Assembly: GCF_035920445.1 (NCBI RefSeq)
Contig: NZ_CP109162.1
Location: 5,952,001-6,016,000, forward strand
DNA length: 64,000 nucleotides
Reading direction: 5' to 3'
Source of the DNA: Nocardia sp. NBC_01730
GTDB lineage: Bacteria; Actinomycetota; Actinomycetes; Mycobacteriales; Mycobacteriaceae
Made by a program: the position numbers and the translations under genes. Positions 21,375 through 30,097 of this stretch are shown piece after piece. Numbering within the stretch: position 1 is the first letter of the stretch; each line of letters begins with the position of its first letter. The notes below the pieces were generated by a model, which saw only the letters and a program-made list of their open reading frames with translations, was not told where the DNA came from and did not search any database.

Positions 21375-22145
21375 TCAGCATGCTCCGACGCGGGCCGGAG
21401 GAGCCATCGAGGCGGCGGCGAGCAGCTGGTCCAACGCCCGTTCGACGTCTTCCTTCCAGCCGTGATCGGAATTGAGCTCCAACCGCAGCCGCGGGAATCT
21501 GTGGTGGGGAGCGACCACCTCGAAGCCGACGTCCTCCAAGAAGTCAGCGTCGACCATGCAGGTCTCGGGCGAGCATTCGGTCATTGCGCCCGGCACGCCT
21601 GCGCCCTTGATCGGCGCGATGATCCGCTCCATCAGGGTCATCGAGCCGAATCGCTCCGACAGCGCCCGCGCCGGTGGGTCGGTGCGAATACCGAACGCCT
21701 CCAGCGCGCGGACACCGCGGCGCACCAGATCGGCCACGACAGCCTGGATCAGCCGGTGGGCGATGTCGGCATCCTGATAGGGGAATTCGGCCCGCAGCGT
21801 GGTCAGCAGGACCGCGTCTGGGCTCACCGGAGATGTGGGGAAGAGGGTGGCCCGCGGCACCGCGCTCGGCGGCGCGTACAAGGCGCAGCCAGCGATGTTG
21901 CCGTCGACATTCGCCACCTGCCCGCACGAGCCCCACTCCAGCATCACCGTCGACAACCAGGCTTCCTTCTCGAAGACCGGATCGCTGAAGTTGCGGGAGT
22001 CCTCGGCCACGGCAGGATCTATCTCCCAGAACACGCAGCGCCGCGCATGTGCGGGGAGCTTCTCCAGTCCACCGAGGGTTAGTGCTGTGACGCTGGTCGA
22101 CACCGCTCTGCTCAGCCTCCAGCTGTCCGATTCATCCACGCTCAT
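21375..22145 (-). CDS. GNAT-like protein (Rv3916c orthologue)
   Basis: A 256-aa protein in the position of mycobacterial Rv3916c, between cwlM and parB. The middle has an acetyltransferase-like pattern: a beta strand near VDGNIAGCALYAPPS, then the helix HRLIQAVVADLVRRGVRALE that often contains the acetyl-CoA loop. The canonical Q/RxxGxG/A motif is replaced by QDADIAHRL, so activity is uncertain. A Cys-containing stretch, MTECSPETCMVDADFLEDVG, precedes the C-terminal strands. No substrate is known. Its promoter should lie in 22146-22354, where nothing else was recognised. Confidence 0.78.
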   Translation of the reverse strand: MSVDESDSWRLSRAVSTSVTALTLGGLEKLPAHARRCVFWEIDPAVAEDSRNFSDPVFEKEAWLSTVMLEWGSCGQVANVDGNIAGCALYAPPSAVPRATLFPTSPVSPDAVLLTTLRAEFPYQDADIAHRLIQAVVADLVRRGVRALEAFGIRTDPPARALSERFGSMTLMERIIAPIKGAGVPGAMTECSPETCMVDADFLEDVGFEVVAPHHRFPRLRLELNSDHGWKEDVERALDQLLAAASMAPPARVGAC

Positions 22146-22354
22146 GCCGCATCAATGGTTTCTCGCCAGCAAGAATAAGCGATCAAAGAGAACCCGCCTC
22201 ATTCCATATCGCTGTGCTGTTGGTCGGAGAACTTGTGGTGTTCCGCGGGGAGCCGTGCAACGCCCCGCGACCCACGTGAACCCACGCCGTCACAGTGACG
22301 TTTCGGCAGCGGATCCACACCCATCGGAATCACAAGCTATTTTTGTCACTTCTG

Positions 22355-23371
22355 TCACACAGTGGGAGTGTTCTGCTCCATCAGGGCGACGATGCGCTCG
22401 AGGTCTTCGACCGATCCGAATTCGACGACGATCTTGCCCTTGCGCTTGCCCAGACTCACGGTGACCCTGGTGTCGAACGAACCGGACAACCGTTCCGCCA
22501 CGTCTTGCAGCCCGGGCATGTGAATCGGTTTCCGCTGGGGAGCGGGGGAGGGCGCTGTGGCGTCCGGATCCCGGTTCGCCAGCGTGACGGATTCCTCCGT
22601 GGCGCGAACCGAGAGGCCCTCGGCGACGATGCGGGCGGCGAGCACCTCTTGAGCATCCGCACCCGCCTCGAGACCGAGCAGTGCCCGCGCGTGTCCGGCG
22701 GACAGCACGCCCGCTGCGACCCTGCGCTGCACCGGAATAGGCAGCTTCAACAGACGGATCATATTTGTCACCACGGGGCGGGAACGACCGAGCCGGGCCG
22801 CCAATTCCTCGTGCGTAACGTCGAATTCCTCCAGCAGCTGCTGGTAGGCGGCCGCCTCTTCGAGCGGATTCAGCTGTACCCGGTGAATGTTCTCCAGCAG
22901 GGCGTCGCGGAGCATCGACTCGTCCGCGGTCTCCCGGACGATCGCGGGGATGATTGCCAGGCCGGCCTCCTGACAGGCCCTCCAGCGTCGCTCGCCCATG
23001 ACGAGCTGATAGCGGTCGGCGCCTGGCACGACCCTGCGCACCACGATCGGCTGCATCAGACCGAACTCGCGGATCGAATGCACCAGCTCGGACAGCGCTT
23101 CTTCTTCGAAGACCGTGCGCGGCTGCCTGGGGTTCGGCTCGATCTGATCCGGCGGAATCTCTCGGTAGATCGCGCCACCGGCCGCGAGTTCGGCGCTGTC
23201 GTCGGTGGGGTCGGGAACCCGGTGCAGGTAGGTTGAGGCGGGCTGCGGCCCGATCGGATCCAGACCGATGACGCTTGCCGCGGCGCTGCTGAGGCCCGGC
23301 GTGGCCGCCGGTGCCGTCGGTATCAGCGCGGCTAGACCGCGCCCTAGCCCACCCTTCTTCGCCTGACTCAT
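22355..23371 (-). CDS. parB: chromosome-partitioning protein ParB
   Basis: A 338-aa centromere-binding CTPase. The N-terminus has the ParA-stimulating segment ([14 protein letters not shown]). The CTP-binding boxes are [17 protein letters not shown] and [13 protein letters not shown], and the helix-turn-helix that reads parS is [20 protein letters not shown]. The C-terminal dimerisation segment ends [14 protein letters not shown]. It loads on parS, slides along DNA and, with ParA, separates replicated origins. parA lies 69 bases upstream and the two are probably co-transcribed. Seven parS-like sites in this window are its likely targets. Confidence 0.96.
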   Translation of the reverse strand: MSQAKKGGLGRGLAALIPTAPAATPGLSSAAASVIGLDPIGPQPASTYLHRVPDPTDDSAELAAGGAIYREIPPDQIEPNPRQPRTVFEEEALSELVHSIREFGLMQPIVVRRVVPGADRYQLVMGERRWRACQEAGLAIIPAIVRETADESMLRDALLENIHRVQLNPLEEAAAYQQLLEEFDVTHEELAARLGRSRPVVTNMIRLLKLPIPVQRRVAAGVLSAGHARALLGLEAGADAQEVLAARIVAEGLSVRATEESVTLANRDPDATAPSPAPQRKPIHMPGLQDVAERLSGSFDTRVTVSLGKRKGKIVVEFGSVEDLERIVALMEQNTPTV

Positions 23372-23440
23372 CGGTCTATCGACCCCTTCCTCGTTCCGCC
23401 ACCAAACCGGACTTGCCGAGCATCAGATCGGCACGCCGAG

Positions 23441-24448
23441 TCACTCCACCGACTTCGTCGCGGGGCCAAGCACTATCGCGCGGGCCGCGATCTCGCGACC
23501 AGCATCCAGGTAGCTCATCGCGCCCCGGGAGCCTGGATCATAATCGAGAACCGTCATGCCGTAGCCCGGCGCCTCCGACACCTTCACACTGCGCGGAATC
23601 ACCGAGCGCAGCACCACATCGCCGAAGTGCCCACGGACCTCCTCGGCGACCTGGTCCGCCAGCTTGGTCCGGCCGTCGTACATCGTCAGGATCACGGTCG
23701 ACACATGAAGCTCCGGATTCAGGTGCGCCTGCACCAGACCGATGTTGCGGAGGAGCTGACCGACGCCTTCCAGCGCGTAGTACTCGCACTGGATCGGGAT
23801 CAGCACCTCCTTAGCCGCGACCATCGCGTTGACGGTGAGCAGACCCAGTGAGGGCGGGCAGTCGATCATCACGTAGTCGATGTCGTACCCGGCGATGTTC
23901 GCTTCTTGAATAGCAGCCTTCAGTCGCCCCTCCCGGGCCACCATCGACACCAGTTCGATCTCGGCGCCCGCCAGATCGATAGTCGCGGGAACGCACAGGA
24001 GTCGTTCACTATGCGGGCTCTGCTGGATCGCGTCCCTGATGGAGACCTCGCCGATGAGGAGCTCGTAGCTAGAAGGGACGCCCGAGTGATGCTCGATACC
24101 GAGGGCAGTACTGGCGTTGCCCTGCGGATCGAGATCGATCACGAGCACCGTCATCCCCTGATGAGCCAGAGCGGCCGCCAGATTCACCGCGGTGGTCGTT
24201 TTCCCGACGCCGCCTTTCTGATTGGCGATCGTGATGATGCGTTGCTCGTGCGGTTTCGGCACAGTCACCTTTCCTGGATGGAGGACCTGACTTGCACGTT
24301 GAGCTTCGGCGGCTATCGGGGTCTCACTGGGGGAGATGTGCCCGAACGGTGTGCTTCCGAATGCTTCCGCGTCGAAATTGCTGGAGTCCAGCATCCCCGG
24401 CACGCGCGACGTCGTTTCCCGTGAAACATTCGCCGGACCGCTCGACAT
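23441..24448 (-). CDS. parA: chromosome-partitioning ATPase ParA
   Basis: A 335-aa Walker-type ATPase. The deviant Walker A, KGGVGKTTT, is at residues 78-86, Walker A' is VLVIDLDPQGNAS, and Walker B is YVMIDCPPSLGLL. The N-terminal 70 residues are a low-complexity extension. The frame stays open for 259 further codons upstream, but that stretch is not protein-like. ATG 24448 has AAGGAG in front of it and is chosen. Residues 8-12 (VSRET) are encoded by a parS-like site, so the gene start doubles as a centromere element. The next gene upstream, rsmG, is 1.3 kb away, further than in mycobacteria. Confidence 0.95.
   Translation of the reverse strand: MSSGPANVSRETTSRVPGMLDSSNFDAEAFGSTPFGHISPSETPIAAEAQRASQVLHPGKVTVPKPHEQRIITIANQKGGVGKTTTAVNLAAALAHQGMTVLVIDLDPQGNASTALGIEHHSGVPSSYELLIGEVSIRDAIQQSPHSERLLCVPATIDLAGAEIELVSMVAREGRLKAAIQEANIAGYDIDYVMIDCPPSLGLLTVNAMVAAKEVLIPIQCEYYALEGVGQLLRNIGLVQAHLNPELHVSTVILTMYDGRTKLADQVAEEVRGHFGDVVLRSVIPRSVKVSEAPGYGMTVLDYDPGSRGAMSYLDAGREIAARAIVLGPATKSVE
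24413..24428. promoter_or_regulatory. parS-like site inside the parA 5' end
   Basis: CGTTTCCCGTGAAACA matches the parS consensus TGTTTCACGTGAAACA at 14 of 16 positions. The right half is perfect. Read on the minus strand it encodes VSRET of ParA. Confidence 0.75.
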
Positions 24449-24736
24449 AGACAGCTCCTTACCCGAGAACTTCAGACGACGTGTACGCGCCAGGCGGGGA
24501 CGGCGCCGTGTCTGGCAACAGCCTTTGTCGAGATCGAACATGATGCTCAACCGGGTTCGCGGCGCCCGATCGACCGAGCGGAGCCCTTGCCGATGTGACA
24601 ACCAGATTCCTCCGTGGCATCTACGCTCACGCCCAACGCCCACTAGCTTGCCAGCACTGAGCGCGATAAGAAAGCTGAATCGCGGCGACGCGCAAAGGGA
24701 CACGCAAAACCGCAGGATTCGAGACTCGGTGTTCGC

Positions 24737-24752
24737 TGTTTCACATGAAACA
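24737..24752. promoter_or_regulatory. parS-like site
   Basis: TGTTTCACATGAAACA matches the consensus at 15 of 16 positions; only the central G is changed to A. It lies in the parA-rsmG spacer, about 290 bases upstream of the parA start. Confidence 0.85.
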
Positions 24753-25142
24753 TTGGTGCCACAAGAGGCTTCCGGCGGATCGGCCCCCTTGGCTTTCCGT
24801 CCCAACGTGCATCCCATGCGCGGTGGAGCACGGGTGAGTGGACGGGACCTTGATGTGCCCGCACCAAATGGTCGTCGGAGTTGCCGTGGCCCAACGGCCT
24901 GATCCTGGCGGAAGCGGTACTGCGAGTGGGATCGAATCACGATGCGAGGATGCGGCGTTGGCTTCTGCATGATTCCAGGAGAGTCGGCGGGGCCGAACCG
25001 GTGTGGCGGCGCGGACCAGTGCAGGGTTATGCCGCAAGCGGCTCGGCGGATTCGATCCCGATTGATCGGGGGAGCGAGCTGCGCCCCGCCACACAGACTG
25101 GCACTGCTCTGCGGAATTTTCCTGCGACGCGCCTCAGGCAGA

Positions 25143-25158
25143 TGTTTCACGTGAATCC
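25143..25158. promoter_or_regulatory. parS-like site
   Basis: TGTTTCACGTGAATCC has a perfect left half and two changes in the right half (14 of 16). It lies in the parA-rsmG spacer. Confidence 0.75.
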
Positions 25159-25330
25159 ATTCGGGCGAGCTAGATTTCTTCGACACTGAGCCAACCGGTA
25201 CCGCCGCTCGGATCGCAACTTCCATACTGGCGCGCCCCGGAAGCCCTCGCGTCGTCTGAAACCTGAGAGTCGCCTCGTTAGCCCCCTGTCATGCAATGCG
25301 ACGGACTAGGTGCCGACATGGCGCCGAGGT

Positions 25331-25346
25331 TGATTCACGTGAAACA
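25331..25346. promoter_or_regulatory. parS-like site
   Basis: TGATTCACGTGAAACA matches the parS consensus at 15 of 16 positions. It lies in the parA-rsmG spacer, 188 bases from the previous site. Confidence 0.85.
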
Positions 25347-25776
25347 TCGGCGAGTCACCACAGAACAGTTCGTCAAGCAGCTCCAGATCTGGTCCGCTGC
25401 CTCTTCCCATGCGATCGGACAAGAACCTGAAGAACCCCAGCTACTTCAATCACGAACGCTGTTGCGACGAATGGACTGCAGGAATCAACCTTGCGGGAAC
25501 ATGGACACGGCCGGAGACGGCGAAAGCCACTGTGGGTCGCCTCTCGGTGTCGAGGTAGCAACGGATGCACGGCGCTTCCAGTCGGGGAGTGATGCGAGAG
25601 TGACTCGGATCCACACCGCTTGTCCCGCGGGTCCGCTACCTTCCGTCAGAGTGACGAAATGCGCCGCCCCTCAGAGGCGCCCGTCCGCTACCCGCAATCG
25701 ACCGCACCTGTTAGGCCAGCACGAGGTGCCCGATGGAACGGACCTCACACGCACCCGTTGGGCGAACCGAATTCTC

Positions 25777-26574
25777 CTACTTGGCCTTCCGAGCCGAACG
25801 CCTCACTCGCCCACGCTCGTCCGTCCCGCTGCGGCCTGCGCCCTTCGCTCGGCGCTCGACCGTCCGCTCTACCCGCCGCCGCGAGCTCCGCTCGGCACGG
25901 GGAAGCCGCTCGGCGCTGATCACCATCGTCGGCGTGGACACCAACCCGACACCGCACTGGAGAACGATCGCGTTACCCGCGCCGGCCCGAGCTAGCGCTT
26001 CTCCATCGCGTTCAAGTTCCTCCGCCGCGCTGGCTCCCTTGAGCGCGAGCATGTGTCCGTGGTCGCGGAGGAGAGGGAGCGACCACTGGGCCAGCTTCCC
26101 GAGGGGGGCGACCGCGCGCGACGTGACGACGTCGGCTCCGCCCGCCTCCTTCATCACGCCCGATTGCTCGGCGCGGCCGCGCACAACGGTCATGTCCAAC
26201 CCGGCCGACTCGATGAACTCGCTCAGGAAGATCGTGCGGCGCAGCAGCGGCTCGACCAGGGTGATCCGGAGGTCCGGTCGAGCGATCGCGAGCGGGATGC
26301 CAGGCAGCCCGGCGCCACTACCGATGTCAACCACGGACGCGCCCTCGGCGATCAGATCGCCGAGCACCGCGCAATTGAGGATGTGCCGATCCCAGAGGCG
26401 TGGCACCTCACGGGGGCCGATCAACCCGCGCTCCACACCGGCGGTTGCGAGCGCCGCGCAGTATCGCCGCGCGAGATCGAGTCGGTCACCGAAAACGGTT
26501 GCCGCCGACGCGGGTGGCTCCAGCTCTGTTGGCACCGCGGTGATTCCACCGAGATCTCGTTCCACGTGAAACAT
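25777..26574 (-). CDS. rsmG: 16S rRNA (guanine-N7) methyltransferase RsmG (GidB)
   Basis: A 265-aa SAM-dependent methyltransferase for G527 (E. coli numbering) of 16S rRNA; loss in mycobacteria gives low-level streptomycin resistance. The SAM site is [20 protein letters not shown], preceded by the conserved [14 protein letters not shown]. The start [10 protein letters not shown] is encoded by a parS-like site that contains the ATG. The C-terminal 40 residues ([20 protein letters not shown]) are Arg-rich and longer than in the usual 210-225-residue family members, perhaps from read-through into former non-coding DNA. Confidence 0.94.
   Translation of the reverse strand: MFHVERDLGGITAVPTELEPPASAATVFGDRLDLARRYCAALATAGVERGLIGPREVPRLWDRHILNCAVLGDLIAEGASVVDIGSGAGLPGIPLAIARPDLRITLVEPLLRRTIFLSEFIESAGLDMTVVRGRAEQSGVMKEAGGADVVTSRAVAPLGKLAQWSLPLLRDHGHMLALKGASAAEELERDGEALARAGAGNAIVLQCGVGLVSTPTMVISAERLPRAERSSRRRVERTVERRAKGAGRSGTDERGRVRRSARKAK
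26558..26573. promoter_or_regulatory. parS-like site overlapping the rsmG start
   Basis: CGTTCCACGTGAAACA matches parS at 14 of 16 positions. It covers the rsmG start region and encodes its first residues (MFHVE). ParB bound here could affect rsmG expression. Confidence 0.75.
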
Positions 26575-26629
26575 CCTTCCGAACTCGAGTCGATCAGCGA
26601 GCGAGCAGTCGGGCGCCGGGCACGAATAA

Positions 26630-26655
26630 GGCCCCCGGTCCGAAGACCAGAGGCC
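26630..26655 (-). terminator. UUCG-tetraloop hairpin after jag
   Basis: On the minus strand GGCCTCTGGTC pairs with GACCGGGGGCC through a TTCG tetraloop (11 pairs, two of them G-T), followed by TTATTC. It ends the leftward jag transcript before rsmG, so rsmG needs its own promoter. Confidence 0.7.
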
Positions 26656-26714
26656 CTATCCAACCACTACCCGTCCCCGCCGCGAAACATGACGCCCTCG
26701 GGAAAGTCTGATGT

Positions 26715-27266
26715 TCAGGAGGGAACGACCACCACGTGACGGTTCGGCTCGACACCTTCGCTCTCGCTGCTGACACCATCGACCGCGGCCACCGCGTCGT
26801 GCACGATCTTGCGTTCGAACGGCGTCATCGGCGCCAGCGGCTCCGGCGCACCCGAATCCAGCACGCGCTGCGCCACGGCCACGCCGAGCGCGCTCAGCTC
26901 CGACCGACGCTTGGCACGCCACCCCGCCACGTCCAGCATCAACCGACTGCGCACACCCGTCGCCTGCTGCACGGCCAGGCGAGTCAGCTCCTGCAGAGCA
27001 TCGAGTACCTCGCCGTTGCGGCCGACGAGCTTCGCCAGGTCGCGGCCGCCGTCAATACTCACGATGGCGCGATCGCCTTCCACGTCGAGATCGATGTCGC
27101 CGTCGAAGTCCAGCACATCGAGCAACTGCTCGAGGTAGTCGCCCGCGATCTCGCCTTCTTCGATGAGTGCATCCTCTGCATCGTTCACGACATCGCCGGT
27201 GTCCGTCTCGGCGTTCACCATCGTCGTCGCCACTGTGGCGTCCCCTCCGTCAGTCTCAATAGTCAT
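26715..27266 (-). CDS. Jag/KhpB family RNA-binding protein
   Basis: A 183-aa protein with an acidic N-terminal third, a KH-type domain (VSIDGGRDLAKLVGRNGEVL with the GRNG loop, then LDALQELTRLAVQQATG) and an R3H domain (PMTPFERKIVHDAVAAVDGV with Arg-x3-His). It ends EPNRHVVVVPS, typical of Jag/SpoIIIJ-associated proteins. Family members bind RNA and affect cell division or elongation in Gram-positives. It follows yidC in the conserved rpmH-rnpA-yidD-yidC-jag order. KhpB/EloR is an alternative name. Confidence 0.92.
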   Translation of the reverse strand: MTIETDGGDATVATTMVNAETDTGDVVNDAEDALIEEGEIAGDYLEQLLDVLDFDGDIDLDVEGDRAIVSIDGGRDLAKLVGRNGEVLDALQELTRLAVQQATGVRSRLMLDVAGWRAKRRSELSALGVAVAQRVLDSGAPEPLAPMTPFERKIVHDAVAAVDGVSSESEGVEPNRHVVVVPS

Positions 27267-27379
27267 TTGATTTCCTTCATCTGCTCATCGCGCGCGCCGG
27301 GCACTCGCCGCCGGGCGGTATTCGCGATCAAGGTTTGCTCAGCGATCGCGGCGGACCAACTAGCCCGCCGATCATGTAG

Positions 27380-28471
27380 TCAGCGCCTGCGCTTCTGGTT
27401 CGGCCTGCCTCGGTTGCCCGACCGTTTCTGGCTGCTCGAACGGCGTTGACCCGCGGCTTGTTTCGTCGGCTTGGCGGTGCCGTTCGTGGACGGAGCGGCG
27501 TCGGCCGCCTCCGACGGCTCGGCCTCTGTCGCAGGCGCCGGCTTCTTCTTCACGTTGACCGGCTTGGCGCCCGGCTTCGGAGCGTTCTGCGCGCGCTGCT
27601 CCAGCTTCGCCTGCTTCTTGGCTTCCTCTTCCTTCGCCATGCGGCCGAAGACGAGGTGCTGCTGCCCATAGGTCCAGATGTTGTTGGAGACCCAGTACAG
27701 CAGGATCGCGATCGGCAGGAAGGGACCACCGACGAGCACGCCGAGCGGGAACACCCACAGTGCGAGCTTGTTCATCATCGCGGCCTGGGGGTTGGCGGCG
27801 GCCTCAGGGGTTTGCCGCGTGACCGACGCGCGCGCGTTGAAGTGGGTCGCCAGACCGGCGATGACCATCAGCGGGATGGCGACCAGCGCGATGCTCAGCT
27901 TGCTCGGCACGCCGCCGAAGTCGGCGAACGCCTGCAGTTCGTTGACCGGCGTGGTGATGAACGCCGAGATCGGCGCGCCGAAGATACGGGCGCTCAGGAA
28001 GGACTGGACGTCAGCGGCGCTGAAGACGTAGTTCGCGGTATTCGCGTTCTGCTCGGGTGTCAGGCCGAGCTGGCCGAAGGCGTGACCGGTCCGGTTGAAC
28101 GAGCGCAGCACGTGGAACAGCCCGAGGAACACCGGCACCTGAGCGAGGATCGGCAGGCAGCCCATCAGCGGGTTGAAGCCGTTGTCCTTCTGCAGCTTCT
28201 GCATCTCGACCGCCATCTTCTGGCGATCGTTCTTGTACTTCTTCTGCAGCTCCTTGATCTGCGGTTGCAGCTCCTGCATCTGTTTTGTGGTGCGCACCTG
28301 CTTCACAAACGGCTTGTAGAGCACCAGACGCAATGTGAACACCAGAAACACCACGGCCAGCGCCCAGGTGAGGCCGTTGTCCGCGCCGAACGCGAACCCG
28401 AAGACCCGATGCCAGAACCAGAGGATCCAGGACACCGGGTAATAAATGAAGTCGAGCACGGCTCTATGCAC
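27380..28471 (-). CDS. yidC: membrane protein insertase YidC
   Basis: A 363-aa Oxa1/YidC insertase that places proteins in the cytoplasmic membrane alone or with SecYEG. Five or six membrane segments are visible: the first near residues 5-30, the basic cytoplasmic loop [20 protein letters not shown], then [20 protein letters not shown]. The late helices include [20 protein letters not shown]. The C-terminal 80 residues are Lys/Arg/Ala-rich ([15 protein letters not shown]) and probably bind ribosomes. It overlaps yidD by 8 bases. Confidence 0.95.
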   Translation of the reverse strand: MHRAVLDFIYYPVSWILWFWHRVFGFAFGADNGLTWALAVVFLVFTLRLVLYKPFVKQVRTTKQMQELQPQIKELQKKYKNDRQKMAVEMQKLQKDNGFNPLMGCLPILAQVPVFLGLFHVLRSFNRTGHAFGQLGLTPEQNANTANYVFSAADVQSFLSARIFGAPISAFITTPVNELQAFADFGGVPSKLSIALVAIPLMVIAGLATHFNARASVTRQTPEAAANPQAAMMNKLALWVFPLGVLVGGPFLPIAILLYWVSNNIWTYGQQHLVFGRMAKEEEAKKQAKLEQRAQNAPKPGAKPVNVKKKPAPATEAEPSEAADAAPSTNGTAKPTKQAAGQRRSSSQKRSGNRGRPNQKRRR

Positions 28472-28862
28472 TCCCGTCGTTCGTGTCGCCGATCACCGCG
28501 TGCGGCGATCCTTTACAAGCGTTCGGCCCCGACGGAGGCTCGGCAGGCAGGTTCGGTTCCTGCGGCGCCGCGTCGGTAGCTGCCTCGTCTGCCGGATCGG
28601 TGCGAAGGGTGCTCCGCTTCCGTTCCGGGACGGGGTCCCACCCACCAGGGTGCCAGGGCGCGCATTTGGCCAAGCGCACGACCGTCAATCCGAGCCCGAT
28701 GAACAGGCCGCGGGTGCGAAGTGCGGTGACCGCGTACTCGCTGCAGGTCGGGGTGAATCGACACACCGGCATGCGGGTGGGGGAGATATAGGTCCGATAC
28801 AGCTCGATCAGAAAGATCAGTGCGTTCACGGGCAGGCGGGCGATCTGCGCGGACACGCTCAT
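28464..28862 (-). CDS. yidD: membrane protein insertion efficiency factor YidD
   Basis: A 132-aa YidD-family protein with the signature [19 protein letters not shown] and the following [13 protein letters not shown]. The N-terminal amphipathic helix is [17 protein letters not shown]. It helps YidC insert membrane proteins. The C-terminal 50 residues are a disordered extension rich in Pro, Ala and Thr that most YidD proteins lack. It overlaps rnpA by 4 bases and yidC by 8 bases, so the operon is tightly coupled. Confidence 0.93.
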   Translation of the reverse strand: MSVSAQIARLPVNALIFLIELYRTYISPTRMPVCRFTPTCSEYAVTALRTRGLFIGLGLTVVRLAKCAPWHPGGWDPVPERKRSTLRTDPADEAATDAAPQEPNLPAEPPSGPNACKGSPHAVIGDTNDGSA

Positions 28863-29284
28863 GCCGGACCGCCCGAGACCGTGGCGGCGACGCCGAGCTT
28901 GCGTAGTGCGCCGTGAAGCTGGCGGAAGAGGTCATCCGAGGACACTGTCGCGGCGCCCGGCAACGCGCGGATCACGACGTCCGTCCCGGCGGGCAGTTCG
29001 GCAATCACCTGGGCGCACATATGACGCAGGCGGCGGGCGATGCGGTGTCGAATCACCGCATTGCCCACCGCCTTGCTGACGATCAACCCGAATCGCGGCC
29101 CACCTACGCGGATCAGCGCATCGTTCGGGATCGGATCGTCGTGTCGTCTATCAGCGCCCACGACTCCGTCATACCCGTGAACGAACGCATGCACGACCAG
29201 ATCCCGCCTCCCGATTCGCTGGCCGCGGCGCACCGTCCGGGAGAAGTCGGCACGATGATGCAACCGATACGGCTCAGGCAACAC
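28859..29284 (-). CDS. rnpA: ribonuclease P protein component
   Basis: A 141-aa basic protein subunit of RNase P, needed with the catalytic RNA to mature tRNA 5' ends. The start LPEPYRLHHRADFSRTVRRG and the RNR motif GNAVIRHRIARRLRHM are diagnostic. It is longer than usual because of an Asp/His-rich insert near residues 38-55 (YDGVVGADRRHDDPI). It lies 21 bases downstream of rpmH. Confidence 0.95.
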   Translation of the reverse strand: MLPEPYRLHHRADFSRTVRRGQRIGRRDLVVHAFVHGYDGVVGADRRHDDPIPNDALIRVGGPRFGLIVSKAVGNAVIRHRIARRLRHMCAQVIAELPAGTDVVIRALPGAATVSSDDLFRQLHGALRKLGVAATVSGGPA

Positions 29285-29305
29285 CCGAGCGTCCGAGAGC
29301 GAGGA

Positions 29306-29449
29306 TCAGGCTGTGAGTTCTGCGCGGCCCTTACGGCGACGCGCCGATACGATGGCGCGGCCCGCACGGGTGCGCATCCGGAGGCGGAAGCCGTGAACCC
29401 GCGCCCGACGACGGTTGTTCGGCTGGAACGTCCGCTTGCCCTTGGCCAC
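29306..29449 (-). CDS. rpmH: 50S ribosomal protein L34
   Basis: A 47-aa highly basic ribosomal protein, GTG start at 29449, beginning [20 protein letters not shown] and ending [10 protein letters not shown]. The near-invariant L34 core (RTFQPNN...HGFRLRMRT) is complete. It heads the rpmH-rnpA-yidD-yidC operon, which diverges from dnaA as in most bacteria. Confidence 0.97.
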   Translation of the reverse strand: MAKGKRTFQPNNRRRARVHGFRLRMRTRAGRAIVSARRRKGRAELTA

Positions 29450-30097
29450 GGTCAACACTCCTCGAGTAGGTGGGCACCAGGTAGTGCCCGAAGCTTGTCG
29501 GTGATACGTGTATTGCGCGAATGAATCGCAGGTCTGGTCATCATCAGCGCGCGTCGGTCCTGGCGCACAGTCGGTCGATCACGACCTAAACGCGGTCAGC
29601 ACAAGACCGCCACCGCACCAAGGGGTGACTGTACGAGGGTACTGATCGGCCCGTGACGGGTCAAACTCGCCCCACCCGACCGGATCAGGCCGCTCGACCA
29701 GGCAGTATCCGGCGCCGAAGAGCATCGGCGTCCTCGCGGTAACCGTGAGTTCGTCTATACCCCTGGTCACAGCTCACTTCGACCACCACCGTACTTAGCC
29801 AGGCGATTGCTAAAGAACCGCAGGTCGTAGCGTTGTGGTCGACACGCGTGTGCGCGTTTCCCTGTTCCCCAAGGTTCTCCACATCTGTGGATAATTGTGT
29901 GGAAAGACCCCCGGAGTGGCATATTCGTAGGGCCGACGGTGCCACGCCGCCGCCTGGACGGGGGACCCGGGCAGTGTCTGAACCGGTTACGGACGTACGC
30001 AGGATCACGGTACCGACCTCGAGAACGGTCGCATCACACCCTCCCCGCGTGCTCCGGCCGTCTGCTCCTATCGACCTACTTCCGGGGAGGAAACTGC
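29450..30097. other. rpmH-dnaA divergent promoter region with DnaA boxes
   Basis: 648 bases with no gene. DnaA boxes cluster at TTCTCCACA (29875-29883, plus) and TGTGGATAA (29886-29894, the minus-strand form of the perfect TTATCCACA), followed by TGTGTGGAAAG. DnaA probably represses its own promoter from these boxes, as in other bacteria. The dnaA leader ends with GGGGAGG at 30084-30090. No core promoter was assigned with confidence. Confidence 0.7.

Larger units (their letters stand above)
24449..25776. other. 1.3-kb non-coding spacer between parA and rsmG, with three parS-like sites
   Basis: No convincing gene in about 1330 bases. Frames open on both strands give Arg/Ser/Pro-rich products with no domain character, and the open extension of parA falls in here. 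It contains parS-like sites at 24737, 25143 and 25331, so with the parA and rsmG start sites it forms a cluster of five over about 2.2 kb. It is best read as a centromere-like region and the parAB leader. A decayed gene is possible but no recognisable fragment was found. Confidence 0.55.

Noticed and set aside
22265-22280. CCCACGTGAACCC as an eighth parS site
   Set aside because: Only the CACGTGAA core matches; too far from the 16-bp consensus.
24449-25225. Open N-terminal extension that would make ParA 594 aa
   Set aside because: The product is low complexity and contains parS-like DNA; AAGGAG and the family length support ATG 24448.
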